Assembly: GCA_029204045.2 (NCBI GenBank)
Contig: CM055062.1
Location: 9,481,705-9,545,704 of the forward strand
Origin: Tillandsia leiboldiana
Lineage: Eukaryota; Streptophyta; Magnoliopsida; Poales; Bromeliaceae
Length of the DNA stretch: 64,000 nucleotides
Direction of reading: 5' to 3'
Each line of letters begins with the position of its first letter. The stretch's first letter is position 1. Under the pieces are notes generated by a model. The model saw nothing but the letters and a program-made list of their open reading frames with translations, made no database searches and had not been told where the DNA came from. The position numbers were made by a program, and so were the translations under genes. This document shows, one piece after another, positions 45,121 through 55,370 of this stretch.

Positions 45121-46439
45121 TGAAAAATAAAAAGTTAATGCAGGATGCGAACAAACAAAGTAGCAACTAAATCTAGATTTAAAATGTTTAGAGCTTTGGC
45201 TGAGAAGAAGCTTGTAAACGAAAAGCAGCAGAAGAACTCCATGCCTTACTGGCAAAAAAGCATTAAGGTCTCAGATGAGTGAGCGTAAGATTTACATCTC
45301 ACTTTAGATGTACAAATAACATTTCTCTTCTATAATTTTTATTTTTTTCAGTTTTTCTTTGAGTGCTTCTACGGAAAATTAAGATTGCGTTTTAACAAGA
45401 ATATGGAAGAGTGATTTTATGACATGCACTTAAAAGTGCTCTTAACAAAATAATCCACAATAAAAATGTGATGTTGCAAACTTGCACTAGGTCGATCAGA
45501 AAGTTTTCCTAGTTTGGGCCCTCAATGTTGATGGGAGGCACTATCGAACATTTCTTTCCTTCTTTTGTTACTTTGTTATAACTTGTCTTCTCCTAATCTA
45601 CATGTATTCACGCTAGGCCCTAACTATTCAAGCATCGGATTAGTTGGCTTCCTGTGATCTCAAATCAATCAATACAAACATTTTTTTTTCTTCCGTGATA
45701 GAATGGTAGCACACTAATAATTTATATATTTTATCAATATAAATAGATAAAGCGTTGATTTGTATAATCTCTTCTTACTTACGGGGAATCATGATCCCCA
45801 CGTGTGGAGAAACTATTGACATCGACAAGTAAATCTGTAATTGTAAACCGCATTCACTCTAACTAAATTTTTATGATTAATATTTTAAAATTTAAATTTA
45901 ATTTCTTAGATGAGATCTCTATATACGTTAAATTCAAGCATATAATTGGTTAGCTTCTTATGATCTCAAATATATATATACATATAAAAAGAAGGGTTGG
46001 TTAGATTTGGTCCAAATTGTTCTAGTTCTATGTGCAGCAAAAGTCACAAGGCCATAGAGAATAATGTAGGTAAGACTACAAGTTAAGGGCCAAGAAAGGG
46101 CCACATTCATACTTAATTGGAAAAGTGGAGGGAAAAATGGATGGGTATTGACAAAAGCTGGACTCATGTTCTAAATGTAGGGTCATTTAGGAAAAGGTTA
46201 GATCCTAGTGGTAGATTTTTTTTCTTTTTGTATGCTGAGGGTGAGAGGGCAGTAGTCAATTGTACCTAACCAAATTTGGAGGCTTGTGAAGGTTATCCCC
46301 ACTAGATTCTCTTTTTTTATTGCAATGTGTACTCGTAGAAGAAAATATACAATGTTTAAAGAAGCGAAAAAGGATGACACCATTTCAGAGAGAACATTGA
46401 TCAATGTAAGACTACTTTCTATGAGAACAATTCCGTCAC

Positions 46440-46441
<2 letters not shown>
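45121..46441. other. Unassigned AT-rich sequence
   Basis: No gene is recognised. A motif TTCAAGCAT..ATTRGTTRGCTTC.TGATCTCAAAT occurs at about 45627-45665 and 45930-45969, so part of it is duplicated. Small frames (e.g. 45958-46167, 46198-46404) have no features. Confidence 0.4.
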
Positions 46442-46508
<67 letters not shown>

Positions 46509-46517
46509 AGAGAGAGA
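46442..46517. repeat. Compound (TG)n(TA)n(GA)n microsatellite
   Basis: TG repeats pass into TA and then GA repeats, ending where a foldback element begins. Confidence 0.95.
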
Positions 46518-46740
46518 GGCTGGAATACTATTAATAGTATCAAGTTAAGTTATTGGTGCTATTAAGTTTTTAACTCTTAAATTAAAAAATATGTGGTTCA
46601 GATGATAGTAGGCCCATTGGATTTAATAGGTGGTTGGGAAATAGTAAAATCTAACGGGTAAAAATGATCAAAGGGGTTGATCCAAAGGTAGAAAACTTGA
46701 TAGCACCAATAATTTGGTACTATTAATAGTATAGTAGCCG

Positions 46741-46742
<2 letters not shown>
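46518..46742. mobile_element. MITE with about 50 bp inverted repeats (A)
   Basis: The left end GGCTGGAATACTATTAATAG and its reversed counterpart CTATTAATAGTATAGTAGCC at the right end continue inward as ATCAAG..TATTGGTGCTAT / ATAGCACCAATA.. for about 50 bases. No coding sequence is present. It lies directly between two microsatellites, so the target duplication cannot be read. Confidence 0.75.

Positions 46743-46825
<83 letters not shown>
46743..46825. repeat. (TA)n microsatellite between MITEs
   Basis: This is an uninterrupted TA run of about 80 bases between two foldback elements. Confidence 0.95.
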
Positions 46826-46828
<3 letters not shown>

Positions 46829-47382
46829 CAGCTGGGTGCTTTTATAAGCACGGAAGCATCTGTCTTTATAAATTATTTTTGATGTTGGGACTTCCGAATT
46901 GACGATCGGCTCTGCTAAACTTGATCTAGAGTATTTGAAGTAATTAGAAAATAATTTCACGATTTTTCGATATTATTTGCCTAATGATCAAAATGGCTAA
47001 AAATCAACGGTTGAAAATAAAAATTTTACAAAATGTGATGATATGATACTAAAATTTTAGATCAAAAATATTGATCATATTTTATATAGTATAAAAAATC
47101 TTCTATCAAAATTTTACATGATTTGAATATTTCTATACCGTTAAACTTGCAAACGGCTCACCACGACCATTACAATTGTTGATTTTGAGCCATTTCGAAC
47201 ACTAGACAAATGATATCGAAAAATTATGAAATTTATTTTCTAGATACTTCAAATACTCTAAATTAAGTCTAATAGAGCCGATCATCGATTTGATAGCCCA
47301 ACAACAAAAACAGCTTACCCAACATCGAAAACAACTTATAAGCACGAATGTCTCCATGCTTATAAAAAAACCCCAGCCGCAC
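46826..47382. mobile_element. Long foldback MITE (B), 557 bp
   Basis: The ends GTGCAGCTGGGTGCTTTTATAA and TTATAAAAAAACCCCAGCCGCAC are inverted. The complementarity continues inward through CTTATAAGTTGTTTT, GATCTAGAGTATTTGAAGTA / TACTTCAAATACTCTAAATT and TTTTTCGATATCATTTG, nearly to the centre. Both flanks are TATATA. Such near-complete palindromes form hairpin RNA if transcribed (inference). Confidence 0.8.
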
Positions 47383-47388
47383 TATATA

Positions 47389-47633
47389 GAGCTAGGCTTG
47401 TGTTCTTTTAAAGCACGGAGGCCCTTGTGCTCCCAAGTTGTTTTTGATGTTAAGACTTCTGAATGAACGATCGACTCCGTTAAACTTGATCTAGAGTATT
47501 TAAAAGCACTAGAAATTAAATTTCGTGAATTTAAAAGCACTAGAAATTTGGAAGTCCCATTCAGAAGTTCCAATATTAAAAACAACTTGGGAGCACGGAG
47601 GGCTCCGTGCTTCTAAAACCACACAAGTCTTAC
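47389..47633. mobile_element. Foldback MITE (C), related to B
   Basis: The left arm GGCTTGTGTTCTTTTAAAGCACGG..CAAGTTGTTTTTGATGTTAAGACTTCTGAATG mirrors the right arm CATTCAGAAGTTCCAATATTAAAAACAACTTGGGAGCACGG..ACACAAGTC. It shares GATCTAGAGTATTT and the CACGGAG ends with element B but is internally deleted. The flanks are TATATA-like. Confidence 0.75.
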
Positions 47634-47817
47634 TATATATGTATATATGCTCCTATGCTTTCAAAAATACGGAGGTTTTAGTACTTATAAGTTATTTTTA
47701 ATAATGGAACATTCGATTCGGCTACAAATTTTTTTAGACTTAATCTAAAATAATGAAACTATTTAGAAACCAAATTTTATAATTTTTTGATTTCGTTTGC
47801 CTAGTGAACGAGTAGCT
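47634..47817. mobile_element. Half of a further foldback MITE (D), cut by an LTR
   Basis: The left arm (GCTTTCAAAAATACGGAGGTTTTAGTACTTATAAGTTATTTTTAATAATGG..) resembles elements B and C, but the matching right arm is missing because a Tekay-type LTR starts at 47818. The other half should lie beyond the window. Confidence 0.6.
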
Positions 47818-48583
47818 TGTAATAACAGCAATTCTTGAATTTCGAAAATTCATGGATTTTCGATAATTGGAATAATTATGGTCTCTTTTGAAATTTAAAG
47901 AGGGTGTTGTTGTTGGCTTTTTGAAGATTTATTCCTCGAAGTGACTTTCACCGGGTTATTGGTGAAATGTGGCTAAAGAGAATGGTCAAATCCTTTTTAA
48001 ATCCGGGGTGCGTGTTGCACCGGAAAACATGAAAAAATGGGATTTTGACAGGTAAGCGAGTTTTCTCCGTATTTGTTCCGGCTGATTTTTGGATGATATC
48101 TTTGGATGGGAAGGTCGTCACCCTGTCGGGCTCGTTAAATGGAGAACAACGGTGCAATTGAATCACGAATCCAATTTACGGATCTTCCGGAATGATACTT
48201 TTAAATTATCGGGTCCGGGAGTGTGAGTGTGGAGACTTTCGATACCCGTTAAGGCTTAACGGTGCATCAGAATCCGTGCAAATGGTTTTGGAGCATTGCG
48301 GATGTTTGGCACGTATTTTTAGAAAAACGGGTGAGTTTTTTCTTTTAAATAATGGGATTTGGGATTTTTCATACGTGCGAAAGAAAATCCTAATTTACCT
48401 TTTTCCCAAGATTATTATCATCTTTGTCTTTCTCGTTGCGCGTGCTAGAAACCAAATCCGAAATCGTAATTGTTGCCAAAAATCGGAGTCCCTTCGTCTT
48501 CTTCCTCATTTTGCACATCGGCGATCGGTGCCGTCGTTTTCCTCGTCGTCGCGGTTTTGGTGGGCGGAGTTGGCCAGCGTGGG

Positions 48584-48730
48584 GCAAGGCCGCCGCCGCC
48601 GCCGTTGCCTTATTGCAAGGCCGTCGCCGTCGTTGCCCTTATCGCAAGGTCGCCGCCGCCGTTGCCCTTGTTGCAAGGCCGCCGCCATCGTTGCCCTTGT
48701 TGCAAGGTCGCCGACGCCGTGCCTTTGTCT
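48584..48730. repeat. 30 bp minisatellite, about 4-5 copies
   Basis: The word GCAAGG(C/T)CG recurs at about 48615, 48645, 48675 and 48705, each followed by CCGTCG/CCGCCG..GTTGCCCTT. The period is 30 bases, a multiple of three, so all frames stay open over it. Confidence 0.9.
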
Positions 48731-48857
48731 TGGTGCCGCGCAGCCACGCCGCCGCGCGTGCTGCAAAGCGCCACCGCGACAACGCGTCGCGCGCTCTGCA
48801 GCAGCCGGGACCGCGCGGACTACAGCAGCCCGCGCCGCGCGCCCGACAGCAACCCGC

Positions 48858-49033
48858 TGTGACGCCCCACTTCCCAGGGGGTCACCCATCCTAGAACTAC
48901 TCTAGCTCTAGCACGCTTAACTCTCACAACCTCTTGGATCTTGCTACCATCCAAAATGCTATAGCCGGGTTAGAGATTTAGTCCTATTATATCATTTATA
49001 TATAGGACTAATCCAAATTCCGGGGGTGTCACA
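48858..49033 (-). mobile_element. Cassandra solo LTR, 176 bp, intact ends
   Basis: On the - strand it runs TGTGACACCCCCGGAATTTGG to GGGGCGTCACA. Perfect flanks CCCGC lie at 48853-48857 and 49034-49038. The 5S-like promoter is present (GTTAAGCGTGCTAGAGC, CTAGGATGGGTGACCCC, GGGAAGTGGGG). Its length matches the 177 bp Cassandra LTR at 42519. Confidence 0.93.
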
Positions 49034-49424
49034 CCCGCGCCGTGCGCCCCTACTACTAGCCGCGCACTGCTCGCGCAGCTTTCCTGCGCTCGCCGCCAGC
49101 TTGGTGCACTAGCAGCCCACTGCTCGGTGCCCTAGTCGCCCGCCGCTTGGTGCCCTAGTCGCCCGCCCACTGAATACCCTAGCCCACGCGCCATGTAGCT
49201 TAGGCCGAGGGCCCCGCGTGCCCTAGCCGCTCCGCCTGCACGTGCGCCGCCCGCGAGGCCTCCCTGAGCGCTCGTCGCCCGCGCGACCTCCCTGTGCCCG
49301 TGCTGTCCGCAGTAGTGCGCGGCGTGCGCTGCCTGCTGCGCAGCCTGTGCCGCCGCGCAGCCTACACAGCCAGCGGCCGCACGGCCGTCGGCTTGGTTCG
49401 AGCCGCCACCGTCGACGATTTCGC

Positions 49425-49615
49425 TTGACGGAGCAGTTTCGCTTAACGGAGTTGATCGTGCTTGACGGAGTAGTTTTGATTGACGGAGTTGATCGTGCTT
49501 GACGAAGAAGTCTTGCTTGACGGAGTAGCTTCACGATGCAGTCTTGCTTGACGGTGCAATTGCTTGATGGAGTTACTTGACGGTGCAGTCTTGCTTGATG
49601 GAGTTGGTCACGTTG
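49425..49615. repeat. Degenerate short repeats of CTTGACGGAG type
   Basis: About ten imperfect copies of (G)CTTGACGGAG(T)(A/T)G or ..GGTGCAGT occur at irregular spacing of roughly 15-35 bases. Confidence 0.7.
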
Positions 49616-49814
49616 ATGGTTTTGGTTTCGGGGGTGGACGTTCGTGGGTCCGCCTAGCCATTTTTTGTCGTGGTACATCATTTTTATCCCGGTCTTCTCC
49701 ATCATCGCTGAGGCATTGTCAGCTGATTACCGTACACTTGTAAAATCCTTTTTTTCTATAGTTTTGTGTTTTTACACAGTTTTTTCTTTTAGTTAGTGTT
49801 AGGGGTATTTTATG

Positions 49815-50470
49815 GTGTTTTTACCCTCCGGATGTTCGTTTGCCGCGATAAAAGATCCGGTGGACTGTTTGTCCACATCCGAATGACGATAGAGTCGTTC
49901 AAACCATATTTTGATCGGTAAAGCAATCGGTGTGACGGTTCGGACATCGGAGGTGGTTCTGGCAATTTGGAACAGAAGAGATTTTTGACACAGTGGTCGG
50001 GACCACTGAATTTGCCGGTTGAGATAAAATTATTTATTATTTTATTTTGGACTCTGGTTAGGTCCGGATGAGGTTTTGAAGGCTTAGGAGGGTCGCGTGT
50101 GCGGTTGATTATCTCCGATTGAGGTGGGTACACCTTTAGAACCTCTTTGTTGCATAATTTTGATATTTTGCATGATTTCTAGTATCGGGGAATGATACGG
50201 GTGTTTTGATATGTGTTTTGACCTCCAGATAAGTGAATGTCGCGGTAAAGACTTTGTGGGTAGTTGTCCCTATCCGAACAACAGTATAGTTGTTCGGGAC
50301 ATTTTTATGATCGGTATAGTGATCGGTGCGACTATTTGGATTCGGAAGGTGGTTCCGGTAAATTGGAACAAAGGAAACCTTGGCACAATGGTTGGGACCA
50401 CTAAATTGCCAGCTAACATAAAACTAGAAATTTGCTATTTGTGAACCTTGGGTAGGTCCGGGTGATTTAC
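49815..50470. repeat. Diverged tandem duplication, about 390 bp offset
   Basis: The order CGCG(A/G)TAAA.., GTCCACATCCGAA / GTCCCTATCCGAA, TGATCGGTA.AG..ATCGGTG, GAGGTGGTTC / AAGGTGGTTC, TTGGAACA.A, GGGACCACT.AATT and TAGGTCCGG occurs twice, starting near 49843 and 50237. Confidence 0.75.
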
Positions 50471-50604
50471 AGGAGTTCGTAGAGGAGTCTCGTACTCAGG
50501 ATGACCTTCTGGTAGAGGGGGGTATCCTGATTTGAAGTCGAAAACTCTGGCAAATCGGTAACATCTGATCTTGCTCCTTGTTATTATTATTTTCTCTTGA
50601 CTAG

Positions 50605-50614
50605 NNNNNNNNNN
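50605..50614. other. Assembly gap (10 N)
   Basis: Ten N bases. Such fixed-size runs usually mark a scaffold join of unknown length, so distances across it are not reliable. Confidence 0.98.
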
Positions 50615-51497
50615 GAGTCGTGGAGTCTTTCTCCGCCAGTTATGCTAGTTGACATTGAGTGCGCGATCTTTTGATCGTGGATTATGAGCTGGCTGAGCCT
50701 GGGATTTTATGCCAGTTGTGAATACTTATTTAGCGGGTCGGCTACCAGCTGTTGTGTTATATGTATAATTGGATCTAAATAGGGGAAAAAACACCTAGAG
50801 GGGGGTGATAGGTGTAAACCATAAACACTCAAAAATCTTTGATATATAAAACCCAATGCGAAAAATAAATAACACCAGAGATTTTTACGTGGAAAACTCA
50901 AACCGGAGTAAAAAACCACGGGACCGATAACACGGTGAAATCCACTAGAATTAAACACGTACAAGGTGATATACCGTACTCAAGACGACTCAACCTTTTC
51001 CATACGCTCCTAGTTGATCTTCTCCGCTCGCTCCACGACGCTTCTCGAATCCACGATGTGCGTCCAACGCCGAATCCACGGCGTCCAACGTCGAGTCCAC
51101 GACGTCCGACCGAATCCACGGTCTTCACCCAGTAGCACGCTTCGAATCCACGAACGTACCTCGCTCCGAATCCACGAGAGCGGTTGCACCTTGAATCCAC
51201 AAAGCCACGCAGTCCACGCGCCGATTTTGGGGTAAATCGTTGTTTTTGGGTGGTGATGATCCGCCGAATACTTAGATTAGAAATAGATCGGAAATACCAT
51301 CTAAGTATTCATTGATTTGATTCTACTCAAAATGTGAGTATGAAACCTAGAATCAAATCAATCAATATAGATGAAGAAACATAAGATCGAATCTATGATT
51401 TCCTTTCTTCTCTATATGTGGATCTTAAGCCGTATAAGATGATATTTGATTATGACGGCTTCTTTGGATTAACCCTAGAAAAAGAATCATAGGGTCT

Positions 51498-51512
51498 ATT
51501 TATAGGTTAGAA
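51498..51512 (-). promoter_or_regulatory. LTR promoter TATA box
   Basis: The - strand reads CCTATAAATAGACCC. The palindrome array lies about 55-360 bases upstream. R and U5 would follow downstream toward 50750. Confidence 0.7.
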
Positions 51513-51564
51513 ACCTTGGAAGAAGATAAGGATCAAAAACTATCTTTTTCTGGAATTTTACATG

Positions 51565-51862
51565 ACGACGATCCGGATCGGAGTTCGGCGATCCGGATTG
51601 CAGTAGCGAGAAAAACAGTTTCCAGAAAAATGAAGGTTCGGGATCCGGATCGAAGTGCTTGATCCGGATCGTTCATACAGTTCACCAAACATCAACGTTC
51701 GGGATCCGGATTGCGAAGCCTGATCCGGATCGTTCAAATAAAATGGTAAACTCAGTGTTCGGGATCCGGATCAAGGGAAGCTACGATCCGGATTGAACTG
51801 GTGTATGAACGAACCACCTTCGGGATCCGGATTGAACAGTCTGATCCGGATCCTGAACATGT
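51565..51862. repeat. Array of ten GATCCGGATC palindromes (LTR)
   Basis: GATCCGGAT(C/T) occurs ten times at irregular spacing, alternating between TTCGGGATCCGGATC and (T/C)GATCCGGATCG contexts. The same alternation appears at 54291-54440 inside the element. Confidence 0.92.
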
Positions 51863-52079
51863 CCCATGTCCAGTTTTTGATATTTATGCAATAACAAATC
51901 CATCCAAGTGTTTCTACGCTATAAGAAGTATTCGGATCACCAAAGATATTAAGTTAAACATACCTGATCCTTTTGAATTCTTCTTTCTTGAGATTGAGTT
52001 ATATGATCCAACTTCCTTTACCTTCAATCTTCAAGACTTAACCGAATTCACGAAATACGCCAACTCAAATTCCGTAACA

Positions 52080-52092
52080 ATCTCCCCCTTTG
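52080..52092 (-). promoter_or_regulatory. Polypurine tract of the Sirevirus-like element
   Basis: The - strand reads AAAGGGGGAGAT directly before TGTTACGG, the start of the 3' LTR, as expected of the plus-strand primer. Confidence 0.85.
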
Positions 52093-52519
52093 GCGGTTTC
52101 GTGACAAAACATAGATCCACTCAAGAAAATTCAAAAAGATATTTTTGTTGCTATCACCATACAACAAAAATTTACAATGGAGATCCAAATAAAATACATG
52201 AGTTAAACTCCTAAAACAGACTCTAGACTTAGACATCTGTACTCTCTGCAAAAGAAATCATTCTTGACAAAAGAAATCGTTAGATACCTCAAGAATTTTA
52301 TATCATTCAAAAACCACATACAGAGATGAAGTTTATACTCATTTATACTTACCATGACATTTATACCTTCAGATATGTAAATTGATCATAGTTAAAACAC
52401 CAACATATCTTTTATGCAATCAACATCCAAATGTCATGTTAGTGAACATCAACTTGTTAGTTATATTACATGCCCAAATAGTTAGTCGAAAAGTTAGTCG
52501 AGGCATGCACTCAAACACA

Positions 52520-52721
52520 AATGAAAACCGAAAGTTGAAGTTCTACTTACCTTGCAAGTTGAGATCAAGTTGAGGTTATACTTACCTCTATAGTTTCAAG
52601 TTTTCTCAGTAACCATTGTGAATGAAAACCGAAAGTTGAAGTTCTACTTACCTTGCAAGTTGAGGTCAAGTTGAGGTTATACTTACCTCTATAGTTTCAA
52701 GTTTTCTCAGTAACCATTGTG
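52520..52721. repeat. Tandem duplication, 101 bp unit
   Basis: AATGAAAACCGAAAGTTGAAG at 52520 recurs at 52621. The two units differ at one or two positions, so the duplication is young. It lies between the extra gene and the purine tract. Confidence 0.92.
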
Positions 52722-52913
52722 TCATAGTATCATTGTTTATACTTCTCTCTCCCCTTTTTGTCACAAAAGTTAGCCAAAAAATACCAAAATGGAGAGAATA
52801 GTTAACAGTTCAAGTACCCAAAGTTTGAGAACAAAAACTTAAAACTAAAACTTAAAGACCTGCACAAAAAAAAAAAATGAAGTTCCTGCACAAGAAATTA
52901 TTAGACAAACGAT

Positions 52914-53704
52914 TCAAGCATCTGAATCTGAGTCATTCGAGGCGGAGTCCTCAGAGCTCGTGCAGCCCAGCTTTTTCAAAATTCCTTTAAGCATTCCCGA
53001 AATCGTAGAACACTCTTGTTTCATCTGATGTATGTCCTTGGACATCTTTCTGAGTCCTAGAGCCATTTTGTCTTGTTCTTGTTTGATGGAAGACTCCAGG
53101 TTTCCCTTTTGGTCAATTCTTCTGGAAGTTGAAGAACGTTGTGTGACGATTGACGGAGCAGTCTGCCCTTCATTCCGAGGAGATCTTCTTGGCAAAGAAT
53201 GTGAATTGTCAAGAGGTTCATTGCTTGGCACATTCTTTTTCCTTGCTTGCTGCTTAAGTATTGAGGAAGACTTCAGTAGCTTCTTGTTCTTTAGGTAAAC
53301 CTTATTTTCTTCATCAATACCTTGTTGTACTTCATCAAGAAATGTGTCCCAATCTTCTTCGTCTTCAGATTCAGTGTCAATTTGAGAGATATTCTTTGGA
53401 TTCTCTTGACATGGTTCATTTATTTCAATACCTCGAGCTCGTCCAGGTCGTCGAGCGAGTCTTTTTCTTTTTAAGAATATGGAGGAAGAGGTCATTGGTG
53501 CTTTTCCTTTTTCAGCAGCAGTAGGCGGAGCCTTCGATGTTCCGCAGGTGCTTTTCCCTTTGAAGTAGTGGGAACAGTCGTTGCTTCAACTTGAAGCTCA
53601 TCCCAATCAATTGATTCCGTTTCAGATTCTGTATCGGAATCACCTTTAGCTTTCTTCGCTTTCTTAGCCCTCTTGGGCTTGACAGTGTCTCTCGTATGTA
53701 CCAT
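52914..53704 (-). pseudogene. Extra coding region of the copia element, acidic/basic with C-terminal coiled coil, frameshifted
   Basis: This sense-strand coding region lies between RNase H and the 3' LTR. It starts MVHTRDTVKPKRAKKAKKAK at 53704, followed by an acidic stretch DTESETESIDWDEL. A one-base shift near 53530-53550 moves the reading to a second frame, which is open from 53495 to 52914 (about 193 residues). That part has a basic run (KRKRLARRPGRARG), a second acidic motif DTESEDEEDWDTFLDEV and a Lys/Ser-rich middle. A heptad-like C-terminus (KMALGLRKMSKDIHQMKQE) is followed by a Ser/Asp tail. I see no membrane segment or signal peptide, unlike envelope-like proteins of SIRE elements. 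The function is unknown. DNA or RNA binding and self-association are inferences from charge and the coiled coil. Confidence 0.65.
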
Positions 53705-53767
53705 AGCAGCCAGAAGAAAATGATCCACGTGATCACCATTGCTATTGGTTTCTTGTGAAAAGAAATC

Positions 53768-54149
53768 CTGTGAGCAACACCTCAAGAACACGAAAAAATT
53801 GTTAATTTTCAAAAATTAGAAAAATTGTACCCAAACAATCATTATCGTGTAGAGAGACTAGGAATCAAATTAGTTTTGCAAAAGAAATTTAAAAATAGAT
53901 CAATTGCATGATTTTGGAAAATTCCCATTATATGCCCTAAAACCGAAATTTTTGAAATCGAAGACCAAAAATCCGTTTATCTTGAGAATACCTAGCATAT
54001 AATCAAAACTAATCTACCCAGAGTTCTTATTTCAAAAGAAATTTGATCAAAAACCATCCACAAATGAAATTGATACAAGAAATTCATCACGTTTTGAGGA
54101 GGAATAAGAAAAACGGTGAAAAACCGAGATTTTGATCAATAAAACTTAC
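53768..54149 (-). other. Probable 5' UTR intron of the extra gene
   Basis: On the - strand the donor CAA/GTAAGTTTTATTG lies at about 54149 and the acceptor TTGCTCACAG/GATTTC at about 53768. The stretch between is AT-rich. The exon upstream is free of ATG, and the main ATG at 53704 lies 63 bases into the next exon. One earlier ATG (53739) opens a short alternative frame. Confidence 0.5.
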
Positions 54150-54261
54150 TTGGAATTGAAGAACTTGAGTTTGAAAGCTTCCAAGAAGGATGATATCTAG
54201 AGAGAGAAGCTCTGGAAACTTTGGAACAAAAGATTGGAGTAAAAGAAATCAAAACCCTTTT

Positions 54262-54282
54262 GTTCTATATAAAACCCTAGCC
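54262..54282 (-). promoter_or_regulatory. Probable internal promoter of the extra gene
   Basis: The - strand reads CTAGGGTTTTATATAGAAC, a TATA-type box next to a telobox-like AGGGTTTTA. A CT-rich leader (CTTCTCTCTCTAGATATC) follows and the palindrome array at 54291-54440 precedes it. The arrangement copies that of the LTR promoter at 51498. Confidence 0.5.
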
Positions 54283-54290
54283 GCGATCCG

Positions 54291-54440
54291 GATCAGTTCG
54301 TGATTACGATCCGGATCGGCTACCCGCAGTGAAAAACTGCGTTCGGGATCCGGATCGGCAGGTCCAATCCGGATCGTCTGCCCGCAGAAGAATATCTGCG
54401 TTCGGGATCCGGATCGGCAGGTCCAATCCGGATCGGCTCC
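54291..54440. repeat. Array of six ATCCGGATC palindromes (internal)
   Basis: Six copies of (G/A)ATCCGGATC occur, four in the pattern TTCGGGATCCGGATCGGCAGG then CCAATCCGGATCG. The unit CTGCGTTCGGGATCC..CAATCCGGATCG is itself duplicated with about 65 bases offset. Confidence 0.92.
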
Positions 54441-54444
54441 AACT

Positions 54445-55370
54445 TTTTCTTTAGAAAATTTCAGAGAAATTCTAGAAAAACCAGAAAAAGATTGTAAGCA
54501 CTTTTGTGTATCAACTTTAAATGAAAATCATCGTTTCATACAACAAGAAATAGATTATGCCAAATCTATCAATAACATCCAACAAATGAAACGAAAATTT
54601 ATAAAAATTAAATCCCTTAAAGTTGAACAACTTCAATTACATCTAACTTGATCTTATGAGTAATGCCTTTATCAAATCATCAATTCGGTAAAGAAAATGA
54701 AATACAAAGATCAATAGATGTCTGACATCCCAGATAAGTTAGATAATATATCTAGTCAATTTATTGAAGAGAGTGGCTCTTTGAGCATCTTTCATTAAAA
54801 TTCCCACCTTATACCAACCTTGAAATTTTGACAGAGTCAAGTATTTCAACATGCATTTTAATTAATCAAACTTGAAAAACCTTGCTTGGTATACATGTGG
54901 TAGCTGCACACAGTACTCGGACGACCGAGGTGGTAGCTCTTTCCTCCATGTGGTGGTAGTTTTCACACTCCTCATTGGGATGTAACTCTTTCCACATCTT
55001 TTGAGCATAATACTTTTTCTTTGACTCCCCCTCAATTGGCTATCAATTATTTAAGATATAAAGTATTCAGCCAAATATTGATCTCGATTTCATACTCGAC
55101 TAAACAGTCAAATAAGATAAAAACTATACCAAGAGATCATCGAGAGAGAAATTGACTTTGATCAAAACAAAGATGAGTTAATTGACATAAATGATCATTG
55201 CATCAAATGAAATATTATGATATCTAAAGCATAATAGATTTCTAAATATATAAAAGGATGCAGTTAAAGTCAATAAAACTAATGCTCAATTAATGTTCTA
55301 TGTCTAAGCATAGATAATGAACAAAAACACAAAAACAAAACCTAACCTAAACAAGAGTTTCAAAAAGGGT
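54445..55370 (-). other. Non-coding stretch between extra gene and RNase H
   Basis: AT-rich sequence without open frames or recognisable motifs. A CTCGGACGACCGAGGTGGTAG word near 54915 is locally repeated. It may hold the end of the pol transcript. Confidence 0.4.

Larger units (their letters stand above)
47818..50749 (+). mobile_element. Tekay-type LTR, + strand, cut by the Sirevirus element
   Basis: It starts TGTAATAACAGCAATTCTTG at 47818, matching the U3 start of the Tekay-type LTRs, after target TAGCT. It is interrupted at 50750 by the copia LTR and its end is not in the window. It contains a minisatellite (48584-48730), a solo Cassandra LTR, a degenerate CTTGACGGAG repeat and a diverged tandem duplication. 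The Ala/Arg-rich frames at 48192-48905 and 49223-49705 are compositional. Confidence 0.7.
50750..52079 (-). repeat. 3' LTR of the Sirevirus-like element, 1,330 bp
   Basis: On the - strand it runs TGTTACGGAATTTGAG to TATAACACAACA. The inner end is set by the adjoining purine tract and the outer end by the match with the 5' LTR at 60665. It contains a TATA box (CCTATAAATAGAC, about 51498-51512) and ten GATCCGGATC-type palindromes upstream of it. A run of AATCCACGA-type short repeats lies at 51045-51180. Confidence 0.9.

Noticed and set aside
46598..46960. Tyr/Ile repeat protein
   Set aside because: It is a translation of the (TA)n run between two MITEs.
48192..48905. A 237-codon + strand frame with a possible gene-like start
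   Set aside because: It runs across a Tekay-type LTR and a 30 bp (multiple of three) minisatellite and ends inside a Cassandra insertion. There are no domain features.
48870..48960. A 5S rRNA gene
   Set aside because: Only the promoter half of 5S is present, inside a 176 bp LTR with TG..CA ends and a CCCGC target duplication. It is a Cassandra LTR.
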